Source: Trichoplax sp. H2 (Eukaryota; Placozoa; Uniplacotomia; Trichoplacea). From it: 64,000 nucleotides of DNA. Under the pieces are notes generated by a model. It ran no database searches. It was not told where the DNA came from and saw nothing but the letters and a program-made list of their open reading frames with translations. The position numbers were made by a program, and so were the translations under genes. This document shows, in pieces, positions 10,934 to 25,207 of this stretch (its first letter is position 1; each line of letters opens with the position of its first letter). Location: contig NOWV01000005.1 of assembly GCA_003344405.1 (NCBI GenBank), forward strand, positions 744,001 to 808,000, in the 5' to 3' direction.

Positions 10934-12937
10934 ATGGAATGCTTATCCATTTACCAGTATCTTATTTTATTTGAACCTATAGTAGCCGATTCCTTACCGA
11001 TCGCGATAACCGACGAAGATGTAGAGAAAAATCCAGAATTTTGTAAACTACTCGATTCTCTTGCTTACAGATTGACTTCCAACGGTATGACGAGGTCTTT
11101 AGATGAAGAATTAAATGCTGTAAGTGAGATTTTGGACTGAAACATGAAAATGATACCGTTGCATGTACCTTAAAAGTAGTTCTGCTTGATTATTCCATAG
11201 ATGAAGAAATGTTGATTGCTATTATAATCATTACTAAATTAGTTGGTAAATTTATAGGCTAATGAGGAATTAAAGAAACAAAAATTTGCATTTCTACAAC
11301 AACGGACCGTATTGGATGAACTCAAAGAATACTTAACTGAATGTGAATCCCTCCCGAAAAACGGATCGACGTCGATAAAAAACAACCAGGTTGTCTTGAC
11401 CAATTCTTAAAATATTCGCAGTACTCTATTTCGTATCGATGCTAGAATACGTTCTAAAAATATTGTTGACTACAGCACTATGCTATAGGTAAACGTCAAT
11501 GCATATACAATCTAAAAGCTAACTGATTGCGTAATAAAATTGTTTAGCTACAGCTATGCAAAATCGTAAGCGAATCATTAATGTTGGCTGAACTCAACGA
11601 TTACGTCAATTTGGGCACTACAAAAGACGGTACAAAGCTTGCACTACTTGGTGTTAGTTGTGAACATCTATCGCAGTTGAATCCATGTAAAAGATCTGTG
11701 CAACAGGTATGATTCATAATTTATGATTAATACATAGATAGGAAATATGCATTATACAGTACATACGTTAACCTGCTTTATTGCTTCTTCTACCAGTATC
11801 TATCTTCGGTACAGCAAGTACTAATCCCTGAAATAGAGACTAGGCTCAGGAAGAGATGTGAAAACCTTGCTGAATATTATAATCCTAATAGTCAAGATGG
11901 TCAGTTTAGTAAACATTAATTTATTTATATACTGTATAAAGTGTCGGCAGCTTAATGTATTATTTTGTTAGCATGAAAGTTAACAGAAACATCTAATTGC
12001 ACAATATCTTGCATACAAATTTACATCTATTGATTCGTATGAATTATTTGCTCTTGCTCATTACTATATACCGTAGATGGCGAACCTATGACGTTTGCTA
12101 ATATCACTGAGCTACCTGAATTAATTGAGCGAGATAAACGTCGTGTTGATGATGAAAAGGCTAATTTAACTAAGGTTGCAGTTCTTCGTCGAAGAAAGTT
12201 CTGGCAATACTACCAGGTATAGGAAAACATTACTGTATGGCACCAAGCCATGCAACTCTAGTATTTGCAATATTCTTACTTCTGCAATAGCAACTATTTA
12301 TTGACAGTACGTATCCGTCCTAGGAAATTCAAAAATGTATCGAAATATTGGATGAGATTATTCGTAAATATCGCTTAAAGTATCAGGCGGACCATGATAC
12401 AATAACTTGCAATTGGTTTGCTGCGAAATGTGATGCCATGTGCAACAAATTGAGGTGAGTTTTAAATTAAGAATACTTAAATTATTTATAACAATGTTTT
12501 ATTATTTTGAAACGGTATCACTCCAAATTTATGCATTAATATATATTTTTCCTGACAGTGTACTCGCAAACCATTTACTGAAAGATTCATATACCAATGA
12601 AACCGTATCTGCACTAAATCAGATAAAGTAGGTGGCTGATATTCAGATTATACCAAATGAAAAGAAATGCTTATGTTTACATATATATTGTTAGCATGGT
12701 CTTAATGAGCAAATTAGTTATCAAACATTCTTTAATATTTGATATAGACATCACTTGGTCACTGCACAAGCTGAAGTAGAAAATGAACTGACAACAATTT
12801 CCGAATCATTACGCTCATATGAAGCCATTGGAATGGGATTTGATAAAATTGTACTTCAATATGCCGAAATAGCGAAAAGTATTGATGAAAAACGATGGGC
12901 GTTATCACAAATTAACGAAAGTTCAAATCATACCTGA
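10934..12937 (+). CDS. HAUS4: Augmin (HAUS) complex subunit 4
   Basis: Exons 10934-11119, 11258-11389, 11548-11706, 11797-11899, 12077-12216, 12324-12454, 12559-12627 and 12748-12937 give 369 aa (human is about 363). Augmin recruits gamma-tubulin to spindle microtubules for branching nucleation. Family landmarks are ITDEDVEKNPEFCKLL near the N-terminus, LALLGVSCEHLSQLNP and IPEIETRLRKRCENLAEYYN in the middle, and the C-terminal helix EAIGMGFDKIVLQYAEIAKS followed by IDEKRWALSQ. These match remembered human HAUS4 in order and spacing, and all phases close. The ATG at 10934 is the first in frame. A missed upstream exon cannot be excluded, because 10934-10980 is poorly conserved and contains possible acceptor sites. 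The protein is largely coiled-coil after residue 200. Confidence 0.92.
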
Positions 12938-15162
12938 TTATAAAATGACACGATGTCCATTCTATTTACGTTCAACTACCTCAGTAAATTGTGTATTAAA
13001 AAGGTATATAGAGTCGGTGCCTATGCTTCAAGATGATTACCATATCAGTTACATTAAACCCTATTCGCTATAGAGACTGCCTCTTATATAATTTACTTTT
13101 CATCAATAATTGAAAATATAAATTCTAAGGTAAAATTTAATGCGTAAGAAGATAATTTTATATACGACAACATGTTACCAACTGAATCTATAATAGCTCA
13201 AGTTAGTCAATCTGTTTCAACTTTGTAATGTTTTCATCCTAGTAATTACTGAATTCAGTAATACTAGTATACCGCCTTAAAGTAGCAAAACCAACTTCAA
13301 TACTACACTAGCATCCTGTATATATATGTTATTATATATCAAACGTGGAATGTCACTTACTGTATAGTGAACAAGGGTCACAATCTATCTTAATTCTAAA
13401 TTAGTTACTGTATACTGTACTGTATAGTGTTATACTGTATGCTGTCAAGTAACCCGTATAATTAAGCGCCGGAATTTAGTGGCAATAATTAATTAAAATT
13501 GCGTTATAGCTAGTAATCAGTCATGTCCAAGATATTCTTAATTATTTGGATGTAAATACTATTGTCGGGATGATGGGATTACTATTTGTTAGGTTACCGC
13601 AAATAAATTGATTTGAAATGGGAAATCCTTCATTGGTGGATACAAAAACTATGTTTCTGCAATCTATTTATTGTTATTCTTATTGTTTATGATCGGAATC
13701 AATAATGCGCATAGTCTCTAGGTACTAATTTGTTATAACAAACTAAATCTGTGTAGAGAAAAGTTTGACATTTGCACCGCTGTCATTACTGGGCTTCAAT
13801 GAAAATCAAGTAAATGAAAAAAGGTTTTATCTAGGTTAGCTACTCCAATTCCTAGTCCGGCAGATAATATGCTGTAAAGACATTTTCAGGTCTTTGGCTT
13901 TTCATTTATTACAAGTTCAAGAATTGATTTTTATTTGTAAAATTGTATGATTTAAAATCGTTTTATAGATTTTCATTATTATCACAAGTGATATGCTAGA
14001 GCAGATCACGAATGCATAGATTAACTAATCATAACATGATAATCCATGTAAAATGTTTACTGCAGAACTTCTGTAAGGCTTACTGTAGCCCTATGAATTA
14101 CGGTATACAATGCACTTGTATCATGAAATTTACTTTCGTACATTCTGTGAAAAATTTCGATTAGCTTGTATCATAAGGATCACGATAAAACACATTGCAA
14201 ATATTGCTAAATTAACTAAATCTCTGATGTGTCTTAAACGGTTGATCGCGGTCCAACAATTTTATTGCCTAGTACTTCTTCGAGGCAAATTTCATCATTG
14301 GAACAAGGTGAAACCAGGCGGACTCAGCAATAACAAGTATAAAATATTATTTATATATCAGTAAATTATTTTGTGCTGGCTGCTACCTGTATCTTTATCA
14401 GTTCATCTAGTCAAATTTCAACAATAGAAAATATAAACATGCATATCTTTTTAGACTATACAGGCATAACGTACTATCATGGACAATTCCGACACGTTTG
14501 CTAATGGAACCTAGTTAATTTAGAAATTATGACAGCTTTTAGTCAGTGAATAGATACCTATCTGGCTATAGAAAGGTTGTAGCATGGCAGTCAAACTAGC
14601 GATGATTAAATTTCTTAATTCTGCCCTTGGCCTTACCGCGTTTCCAACTATACTTGCGACTTCAAGTTATACTTGCTAATAATTTGCATACGCTGCACCG
14701 TAGCAAACAAATCATCGTTTATTTTTCATCACTAATATAATGATTTTGCATTAATGAAGTAAAAAGATCAACAAACTGCGTCAAAATACGATAAACTGCA
14801 ACAAAATTTTATTTGTAAGATGAAGTAAAAATTGCGCTGCCAATTATTCGTGTTGCTTATGTTTCAGCTAGATTTTTAGTCTCGGTATAAGGTATAGCAA
14901 GCTAGAACAGCCTATACAGCTGCGTTCATATCGTAGTTACAACTAAAAAACTTTTGTACAGGCTTAAGCTAGCCTAAATAGTAACAGATGAAATACATAA
15001 TTAGTTACCAGACAATCATATACAAGGTAACTATAGTCTTGATAATATTTGTTATTACAATAAATCAGACAGAAAATCTAACAGGGACGAAGTTAAACAA
15101 AAAGTTATAACCTCAATAAACAATTGTACCGCATAGCATAAAATACCACGGGCATGATATTA
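12938..15162. other. Convergent intergenic region
   Basis: Spacer between the 3' ends of HAUS4 and UBA2. A short cluster of CTGTATACTGTACTGTATAG-type repeat lies at about 13385-13445. The 84-codon frame at 14110-14364 has no splice partners and no recognisable motif. Nothing else stands out. Confidence 0.55.
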
Positions 15163-18100
15163 TTAAACGAGTATTAAATCATCGTCACTATCCACAATTT
15201 CCAGCCGGGAACGTTTGACGCTTGGATAGTCTAAATCATCTGCGGTTCGTTTCGTTTGTCCGATATTGTTACGACTATTAGACTCATCTTCTGTTGATGG
15301 TATATCACCTTCAATTTCAAATTCTCCATCTATTAAAGAATTGCTGTAAAAATTATAGATTTTACAATCGTTAATTTCGAGCTACTGATAAAAAGCAATC
15401 TGGGTGGCATAAGAACATACTCATGGATGACTTTTAACTTTAGTGAGTAATTTTGTAAGAAATCGTCTGCTTTCAACTGAGAGCCGTTACGGATACCAAA
15501 CTGTGACAATTTGCAATTGATAATGTCTGAAATTTACCAATAAATTATAATAGTTTAAGTCTAGAACGATATCGTAGGTTCCCAAAGTATTTGACATCAA
15601 TAAAAAATGTATGATATGACCTTCTGTTTCCCCTTCTTCACTAGAAATTAAAATTCTTCCTGTAGGTGAGGTAGAATACAAGCATTGCTTCTGGTTAATC
15701 ATACGTACATACAATTAATTATCACATAAGCTGTACAGTAGCTTGCATATAGGTTCACATACCCGATCCATCGTCAACTTCAACATCAGGAGCAATCATT
15801 CCGATCCTTTTCTTTAAAATCTGAGGAAAATTGAATCGCTAAATCAGTCATAGTGTAAATTTAGCAAACCATTAAAATGAACTACTGTACCAACCTCTTC
15901 CCCGAGATGTCTTATTGTAATATCATCTATATTAATTCTAATACATACCTACAAGATAATGACAAATAGTTTCGATAGCGTGAACAAGGTAATTAACTGT
16001 AAATTATTTATCCATTTAGCAGCCACAGTACCTCAGGCTTTGAGGAACAAACATAGCATCCCTTATTGGGTTTCTCAAGCAAACATGGGATAATTAATTT
16101 TTTCATAGTTAGATTATTCTTGTACATTATCACCTATAAAAACATCCAAAACATACGATAAGAAATGTGTATACTCGTAGCTATTCATGCTCTATTAGGG
16201 AACGTCATTCACAAGCACTTACAGTTCGACACAAATCTAGCCTCCCTTTTAGAATTTTTAAGGCCTCAGTTACTATTAGACCAGCAACAATTGCGTTCGT
16301 AGTAGCAATTGCTGGTATAATATTTCCTGCCATGGCTATAGTGATTAACATTTTAAAAAAGTTACATCAGCTATAGTACCGATTTTAAATCAAGTTTCAA
16401 GGTACTATATCAAACAAACAACTTTCTCAATGGAAGAATTACAATTCGTTAACAGCTTACATTTAACGTCGAACAGACTTTTCAATGGTATACCAAAAAC
16501 ATGAGCTCTCACATTTGCTGAACTTGCTACAAAATGCATAGCCACGTCATCATCCTTTATTTCGGGATATGTATATGTATGTCAATTATACAGACTATTG
16601 AAGATTAAAGTGATAAAACACAGAAAATCTATCATGACTGACCTTATCCCAAATTAAGTAAGATTTCGACATCTCCAATCGCTTTTTCAGCGAAGTAACG
16701 CTAAATTATAAAGTGAATTTTTAGACCAAACTTGCACTGCATAAAGTGAGGGCCGCATACGTATCCGAGATATGCATACAGTATAACAATACTTTTTTTA
16801 CAAGTTACCTGTGTAAAAATTCTTGTACACATTCATGAATGTTCCAAACTAATTGATCTTTCAAAACAGTGTTATCATTACTGTTATTGCCATTGTTATT
16901 ACAAGTACTTCCATCAACTTTACCTACACATTGTTAATTAGAGCGTTAGTGAATTAGTAATTGATGCAGAAATTGTTACAATACTTGATACATAAAACAG
17001 CTGTCACCTTCCAATAAGTTATCAAAATCTAATGGCACAGGTGGCTTTCTTTTTTGCCAAAGTTTGTCCATCTTTAGTAAGTACTTTATGTCATCTTGAA
17101 ATAACTAAGATTAACCAAGTACTTTTATGAGTAATCTCGAAAAAGTTTGTACATTTTGTCAGATAGTGTAGGTATTCAATAACCTTTCGTAATAATAACT
17201 GGGGATCATAACCCACAGATTCTGCCCAGGGCCGGGTTGAAATTTTAAGATTACTATCAGAGCCCTGGTCGATTTGCTTGTTCGCATCTATATAAGCGTA
17301 GTGAATAGAGGAGTTAGTTCGTTTTCAATTCATCTTCGACTTCTTTCAGGCTTGACCGGGAAGCAATTTCATAAAGCCGTGGAACAAGGAAATACTAAAG
17401 AATGTTCACTGCATGATTAAATATATACCTGTAGCTTCAGGATCTTCGGCATCCGGAGTAACTTCGTTATCTTCATCAAACTCTGCAAATAATTGGCTGC
17501 ATCGGAAAAATTTGAATAGGAAATTATTAAATAATTATAACTTGTTAATATCGATAGTATCAACACATTAAGTACTAACTTAAATAAATGTTTCGCCCAA
17601 ACTATACAATGAATTGGCTCTGTTGGGGTATTACGTATAGTACAACTGGGATAGCTTTTTTGAGTAGGCTTTGGTTGGCATTCGTAGCACTCAGTTTCTC
17701 CCTATATGCAAATTAGTATAAGGGTGGTAACAACTTAACAAAATGAAATAATCAATTATGCAGTATTCTTTGCGTACATAATCCATTGTAAGTGACTGAT
17801 GAACGATTAATAAAGGAGACCGATATTGCTATATGAATTAATAGCAACTATATTGGACACATATATTACCAGATCTGATAAAACGTGATAACTAATTTAA
17901 TAAAGAAAAAGTCATGAAGGTTTTGCTAAATATCTTACTTTCAACACTAAATTATGTCTATCTTTATCTATGAAAGAATTAAATTACAGCTAAATTGTTA
18001 TTTCACGTAGTTATTGTAAAGAAAATTTGCCTTTTTGATAACCGTTACTTGACCAAGATAGCCTGCGCTGCCACTTTCTATTAGGGGTACATCAGCAGCT

Positions 18101-21100
18101 AAGCACATTCTATTGACGTGATTGCGAGCAGCTATATATATAATAAATAATTAGCAAATGTCCATATGAACATAGGAAAAAAAGAATTAATGATTCCAGA
18201 TTACAATTGAAAAAAATTGTATTTTAATACAATGTTGAGCATTATCGTAAACGAACCCCGATTATCTAGGGCATTCAACACTATCGTAAATTGTCGAAAG
18301 TAATCCACATCATAGTCAGGACTGAAATATAAAAATTAGCAATGAATCAATTGCAATAGATGCAATTCGAATTGAGATAACAGAAAAAGAAATATTGATG
18401 CAGGATAAATTAATGACGCTGCGTATTGGATTCTACTGGAGACCAGTGAAAAAAATTTAAAAACTAATATTGCTGTGGAAGATATAAATATTTTGCACGT
18501 TTAATTTCATAGTAATGTACTATAGCCATCACTGAATTCAGAATTATACAACGACAAGAACTTTAGGATATAATCATAATATGGAAATCTTACTTAATAA
18601 TACTATCATGTCTTGCTAAAATGTTAACATCAGGATTGAATCGTAAAGCATTCTCCTTTGCAACCTGTAATAACAAATGATTAGATGACAACTGTTAGTA
18701 ATTATACTGTAATAGTTTGTAACAGGAGAATTTTGTACCGTACTTAAAATTACAGTGTTAGAGCTACTTTTGAAGCAAACAATGGCAATATATACAATTC
18801 TTTTTACGATAACATTTGTTTATCATAAGGACAATACGATCCAGTTAGAGATGGATTAAATAATAAACTCGTATATATTTCTATTAGGTTGGATTAGCTA
18901 AATTTCGCTTAGGGTGCTAGTAATTCTTAGAATGCTACAGATATCAAAAGGCGTAGCACTAGTCTCTTAAGAGAATAATATTGAATATGTGTACATTCTC
19001 GTAATCAATCCTTACTAGAGATTTAAATAACAATATTAAGTTCAGTCGAGATTGTAAAGGCGCCATATTCAAAACTTAAGTAGAAAATATCTTCAAGTAT
19101 AGAAATTTGTTACATAATAATACACTGATAAAAGCTAACAAGATTAAAAATAGCTTCAAGTCCAAGATGATGAATGTTAGTAAGTGCTCATTATCATTTC
19201 GAATGTTAAAAGTACAAGAATTATCATGACTACCAAATTACCTTAGCCTTACTTTGACCAACATGTTCTTTTCGGAATAGAAATTGACGGTTTAAATTAC
19301 TGACATCGATGGTGTCCAAATCGACCTAAAGATCAAGGTAAAGCATTGATAGGCATTTAGATAGATAGATAACGTGGATACGTGTATTATCACAAGTTTT
19401 ATGAAAATAAAATAATATCTTGAGAAATAGAACACATAACACATGCATCACCACTACTATAACATTATTTGGCTTATTCCCCATTCAGTCCTACTTAGAC
19501 TGTCATGATGTTACTCTACCATTAAAAGCAAGTTTACAATGTCATGTAAGTAAAATTTAGCAACTTGTCGGCTATTTATTTAAATTTAATGCCTTTAAAA
19601 ATTTTTTATTCATTCTCTTCATTCGCCTTCTGTTAATGTAAATTAATACAGTAAGTTTACAAGTTTTTTACCAATTAGTTGCATTCTATCTTATCATTTT
19701 ACTCCGTCATATTGTATACTAAATATCCGTATCAACTACCAAGATCGCGGATGATGGAATATCTTGTCTATCGTTGATAAAACTCAAGTAATAATTGATC
19801 TACGATTCTGTTGTCCATGATATCTTGGTTAACAATAACGTTCAAAATTATGAATGGACATCTGATTCCAGAGCGTTGTACCTCTACATTTCAGAGTAGA
19901 AATATTCATACTGTATACGTATACAGTATTTCAATACGTTAAATAAGCTGACATATCTATATATCTATATTTATCTTCCATGGAAATTTTAACTTTCCTG
20001 TTTAGTCATTAGTAGATCGCAAAATAAAAAAAGATCACGAGCAACACACTCTATTTACTGAATAGCTGCAGAAGTTGCATTACCATCATACGATAGGACA
20101 CCTGTGATGGATAAACATTGGACTAGAGACTAGAGATACTGATGCTAGGATAAATAAATAGCATACCAATACTGATCAGGCCAACCCTCAGTTAATGGCT
20201 ACTAACTTCATCAATCACATCACGATTGATGATACAGTAGCAAGATAGATGAAGGCAAGAAAAAATGTAGGATGTGGAATATCAAGAGTAAACATACACG
20301 TTTGCTCGCGATAATTTAGTATGAAAGAATAGTGATTAACGCGCTGATCCAATGAGGACCTGCAGACAAGAAGGAATGGAATGTCAATCCACTTTGATAT
20401 TACAACTAGGTTCATCAAACGAACAAAATCGTACGGTATTTCAGTAAGGTTCAATCCAAAAAAAAGACACTATCATAGCTATCCTATTTCCCAAAGTAGA
20501 AGATGAATAAGCATGATGGTACTACAGATTTTATAAATGCTTTCGATTAATACGTCAGCAAAGAGGATGATTTCCAAGGTAAGCATCTATGGTGTACTTT
20601 TGTTACTAGCAAGTGGAAATAGTCTTCATACTAATTCATTAGCATCGTTTTAATCTACATGAACGAGATGGTGAACATGGTAGACAGGATTGATGAAAGA
20701 AATTTTCTCCTGGAAATGATGATATCATCGGATTGAAAACTAGGAAGAAAGATTGTTCATCCTGTTGACACTATTCTACTCCCATCGTCCTGGGCATCAT
20801 GTACATCGACATCGTGATATCAGTTGATGTACATTCCATTGGATCTATTTCTACCACCATCATGACTAGTATTGAATAGACTATTTATGTATAACGGCGA
20901 CGAATTCATCAATCTTACATCCATAATTATAATCAATAAGAGTTTGTTGATTGCATCGCTAGCCATCTTGACAAGATTGGTACTAAGAATGGCCTTACCA
21001 ATTCGATATTGTGAAAGCCAGTCATAACTAAATTCTTGATCAATTCACAACCGATGCCGCCAGCACCCACCACTAAAACTCTACATTCAAAGAGTTGCTT

Positions 21101-21121
21101 TCGTAGTTGTGTTAACATCAT
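15163..21121 (-). CDS. UBA2: SUMO-activating enzyme catalytic subunit (SAE2/UBA2)
   Basis: Nineteen exons, from the ATG at 21121 to the stop at 15163: 21121-20999, 19325-19242, 18664-18594, 18321-18257, 18131-18031, 17701-17580, 17496-17429, 17287-17184, 17104-17008, 16923-16809, 16700-16643, 16554-16461, 16335-16223, 16133-16032, 15948-15895, 15820-15763, 15659-15621, 15526-15421, 15343-15163 (584 aa; human 640). With SAE1 it adenylates SUMO and carries it as a thioester. Seen: the nucleotide loop VGAGGIGCE (18-26), [16 protein letters not shown], zinc ligands C153/C156 and C431/C434, catalytic Cys168 in PSCTIRNTP, the ubiquitin-fold [11 protein letters not shown] and FGIRNGSQL, a basic KRSR stretch and a C-terminal DDDLILV that looks like a SUMO-interacting motif. 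Intron 5 appears to use a GC donor. Head-to-head with RPP40. Confidence 0.95.
19909..19928. repeat. Perfect 20-bp palindrome in UBA2 intron 1
   Basis: TACTGTATACGTATACAGTA reads identically on both strands. It is a lengthened form of the TACTGTACAGTA word found in the intergenic clusters and lies inside the 1.67-kb first intron of UBA2. Confidence 0.9.
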
Positions 21122-22384
21122 CAATCGATGCCTAGTAGATCCAGATTACCTACAAATAAGCGCAAGAAGATATTTCGACTGCAATTAATCCAAGTTTCAT
21201 GAAGATGAATTTGCAATGATTTCATCGCGCAGTCTCAGTGAGACGGTAAAATGACGCGCGCAACGACTCAGTCAGTGCCTTCGTCTGGAGACTACGCCTT
21301 CGATTGGTAGTATTACCGACCATGTAGCAGTGCGCAGTACAGTTCCTACACTGCGTATTGTATATCGTAGACTGAGTCATATGGGTTTTTGTATACGCTT
21401 TCTTGACTGGTCTTCTGAGTTAGTACTCGTACAGTAGTGCGCAATACAGGTGCTACACTGGATTATACTGAGATATTGCAATTTTGTTGTAGGCACTTTT
21501 TCTCATCTTCCTGGTCCTAACTTGATGCCATCATATACTGTAATATTTGACTGCATATTGTGCATAATCCATAATCCATGTTATACAGTAGCAACATAGA
21601 TTCCTTGTGCTCTAACAACGACTATTTAATCTAAGTTTATCACACCAATCTCCCTCCCCTGCCACATTAATAAAGCTAAAGGAGAGAAAATCGTTTACTA
21701 TACTTTCCTCTCCTTGGTATAGACGTAAATCACGTGACTAATTTGGCAACGGACGGACAGATTGAATGTCTACGAGGGACTCACGACGAGAGACAGACAG
21801 CCCATTGGACATTCCGAGGACAGAGTGATCGGGCCGATCATTTTCTAGTCATTCTACTATACGCTATGACTGACACCGTCTACTATACTGTACTGTATAA
21901 AAGTAACCAAGCAGCTAGTTGATCTTTCATTTTGACTACAGTAAATGACTATTGCTAGTCCGAGTTATCCTTCTCTTTCTTTTGACAGTGAAACAAGTGC
22001 CAAAATAGAGCAATAACTACCGGTAATTTCCTTGCTGATCTCCGATACGACGTCCAAAAATAAATGACACAGAGCTAATTAATATGGGATTATGTTAGTA
22101 GCCATACTAAGGTCACGGTAGGTTCTCGTGTAGTACAGTATGTTGTACAGATTACGGCTTGACTGCTCTCTCTTAGTCTACATACTGTACTGTATCACTA
22201 GTTTTGTACTATACCCATCTTACCACCTTAAGATGATATACATACTGATAACATAATTACTGGGCTATAGAAACGCATGTAATTTTAGGGATTGTTTGAT
22301 TTATGACTGACATACACTCGCCCGCTAGACACTATAGTGCTACTGTAGTGGAAGGTGCAGCTGCATGAGCTCGAGCTAGCAACC
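21122..22384. promoter_or_regulatory. Shared upstream region of UBA2 and RPP40
   Basis: A 1.26-kb divergent spacer. It holds near-repeated elements of the form GCGCAGTACAG-TTCCTACACTG (about 21330 and 21445) and CTGTACTGTA-type palindromes at about 21885-21900 and 22130-22195. A GC-richer stretch at 21240-21310 lies just upstream of UBA2. The frame at 21734-21922 lacks any supporting signal. Confidence 0.55.
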
Positions 22385-25207
22385 ATGGCAGCAGGCAGTT
22401 CGTTTCTGCCCTATCAAGGGAAATTACTGGTAGAGTCTGGACCATTCCAAAATACTGATGAATACATTGCTAAGAGAATTGAAGAACATACCTTTAATTA
22501 CGGCGTAAGATGCAATATAAAGATTAGACGTTATTCTGTTGCTATGTTATGCGCATTAGAAAGCAGCTGGATGCATGCAACAGCCAGTTGCATGCATCGA
22601 GATCTCATCAATTGCCACCAATGAATCCAATTCGCAGTCAATAAGCAATCATTTATTAATACCTATACTTCCATCCTATTACTTTTTACTGATAGAATGG
22701 ATATATACAGCATACATTCGTTTGTGTCTTCATGATTAGACTTGATGCCGGTAGAACTGTAGTATAAGCGTATATTATAATTACAACGGATTGTATGGAT
22801 AATTGTCCTAGCTGTTGAGTGTACTGTATGGCCTACAACTTGCACTCGATTCTTAGAGAGAGAATGGATGATATGCTCTTATGTAGTTTCATAACAATGA
22901 TTGACTCTGCAGTGTTAGAATAGCCGGTAGTAAGCTCAAATTGAGTCTAAATGGTAAGTTCTATTATCATAAATATTTTAGATAGCACACACTAAATGCA
23001 AAGGTCGCAATAATACCACCCAGTTGAAGTATAAGATTGTCAACGCGTAACACATAGACTGTAAACTTACTGTAGTTCAATATTATTAGTCTTGTATATT
23101 AATTAAAAAGTCATTTCTACTAAAGATTTACGATCACATAATGACAAAATAGATACAGGTATATTCTTACTGAGGTCTTCAATGAATGGTTCATAACAGC
23201 CTGTCGATAAAACCTTAAATGCTATAGTACAGTATATCATAAATCGATTATACGGCTAAAAATAACTAATTGACAGTGAACAGGATACAAAATAGTAATA
23301 AATGATAGCAATAAGTAAATTGATGTTTTATGAAACTGAAATAGGTAAATGATTATGAAAAAAATATAGAACTTCATAATTCTACATTTGTGCTATAATA
23401 ATTGCAGCAAAGTGCGGCATCATTTATATTAAATTTATTATTGACCATCTTCCATTATGTTACTAAAACAGGTAGAAGTTGTTATACCCGGAATGGACAC
23501 GCTACCACCGTTAATTTCCGATTGGTTTACTTCAACAAGCAACTGTCATTATTTTGCTCATCTACCAGTTCATAAGTTCATCGACCTTGATTTTATCAAT
23601 AATGTCATAAGGAAAGGTATAGCAATCTTCATGATAACTGAGATTTATCTTTTGATTTAAAGAAGCACACTTATGTCATAAATGGGAATAATTCTGAAAT
23701 TAATATTTTAGCATCTACAGTCAATTTGACATTTACTATATTAATATACAGGTAAATTTACAGCTTTATCTTGCTCTCACGTGGATACTGGCGATAGTAT
23801 TGCTATTATACCAACAGGTATCCAAGATTATAACCATCATTATAATCAATACCACACATATGCATATGTTGTCATTCTAATTTAAAGTAATTATGTTATA
23901 AAATTGACAGATACAGCTATACCATATAACAACGGTTGAACTTTTAATCTTTGCAGGTATTTTATATTTTTCATTGATGAAAGATACTTATCAGCAATTA
24001 GGATTGAACGGAAAGTCCTCGAATTTCAAAGGAATTGATCGATTTAGTAAATATTATATTTTACAACATCAGGCAAAAGCGTTTAATATATATCAGTTTA
24101 AACTATACCTACATAATTTCAATGCTCATAACGCATCTACATTTTTTTTACCTAAAGTTGTACAGATAGATCTTCGCGATCCTGCTATCAAATCGGGTTC
24201 TAAATTATATAATCGTATTAACTGGTGCCTAACGACTAACTTTGATATCAAATTTAATTTTTTAATGTCATGGATTCCTGGTATGTAACCAATCTTATTC
24301 TTTCCAAATATTTCTATTCTATTACCTTTTTGTTGCTAGTAGAAGACTGTATAGCAATATCCGTAAACGTAACGCAATTTATATTAGTGCAATTGGAAAG
24401 GATACATGAATTATTTGCTATTTTTAGACCATGATAACCAATTTAGATTAGAGAGCTGGCTAGAAGGACACAAATACTCAATTAAGCAGTGTTCAAGTAT
24501 CCGTAAACATCATGAAAATTTATCTGTACCAGAAATCACTTGGTCATACCCACAAGGATTTGTAGATGGTATTGAAGATAAGAGCTGTAACATCTCTAAC
24601 TTTTATGAATGGTTAGGAGCGCTATCATGCGATATTGACAGGTAAGTAGATATTATACTGACGCATTTATTACAATCATTTAAAATATTTGCTCCTAATT
24701 TTTTGCTATTTGAAAATTCATTAAATGGCGATATTTTAATTTCTTAATTTCACAGTTCTGTTGGATCACCAGACAATTTCATATCAACCTATACTTGCCC
24801 AATACCTAATTTTACTGTATCGAATTCCATCACCAGTAGATGTTTAGGCTTTATTTCTACTAATCAGATTAACAATCTAGTGCAAGATATTAGGTAAAGT
24901 TTCTGGTCAATAATTTTGTTAATAAATAGAATGTGTTACTTATTTTCTGCTAAATATAAATGCCAAAAAGGTTACGAGCGCTAATTTTGTTTAAATTGAA
25001 TTAATCAGAAACCGTATTAGTTGGCCTGAAGATATTCCTTGGATAACCGTCAACGTATGGGGATTTCACGATAGTCCAGTATCATGGAAGGGATTTGAGC
25101 ATAATTATTTTGTATGTGGTGATAATAATTACACTATAGTAATATTTCCGGGAACCTCTACTATTTGGTATATTTTTGCCACATCGGCGTACGATTCATA
25201 TTCTTAA
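22385..25207 (+). CDS. RPP40: Ribonuclease P/MRP protein subunit p40
   Basis: Exons 22385-22504, 23472-23616, 23752-23817, 23957-24046, 24158-24280, 24401-24641, 24756-24893 and 25009-25207 give 373 aa (human 363). The protein is part of nuclear RNase P, which matures tRNA 5' ends. Landmarks shared with the human protein are HLPVHKFIDLDFINNVIRKG, SLMKDTYQQLGLNGK with NFKG, the IVQIDLRDP strand, KLYNRINWC, KFNFLMSW, FYEWLGAL, PDNFISTYTCPIP and the C-terminal PWITVNVWGFHDSPVSW. Phases close at all seven junctions. The ATG at 22385 is the first in frame. The C-terminal tail (about 40 aa) is less conserved. The gene is divergent from UBA2. Confidence 0.93.
22570..22598. repeat. Short perfect hairpin in RPP40 intron 1
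   Basis: GATGCATGCAAC, a five-base loop and its exact complement form a 12-bp stem 66 bases after the exon 1 donor. Its function is unknown. It sits where it could affect donor accessibility in the nascent RNA. Confidence 0.85.

Noticed and set aside
14110-14364. 84-codon frame between HAUS4 and UBA2
   Set aside because: No partner exon, no motif, and it lies between two convergent 3' ends.
20215-20454. 79-codon frame in UBA2 intron 1
   Set aside because: On the same strand but between two firmly placed UBA2 exons that join in phase. No family motif.
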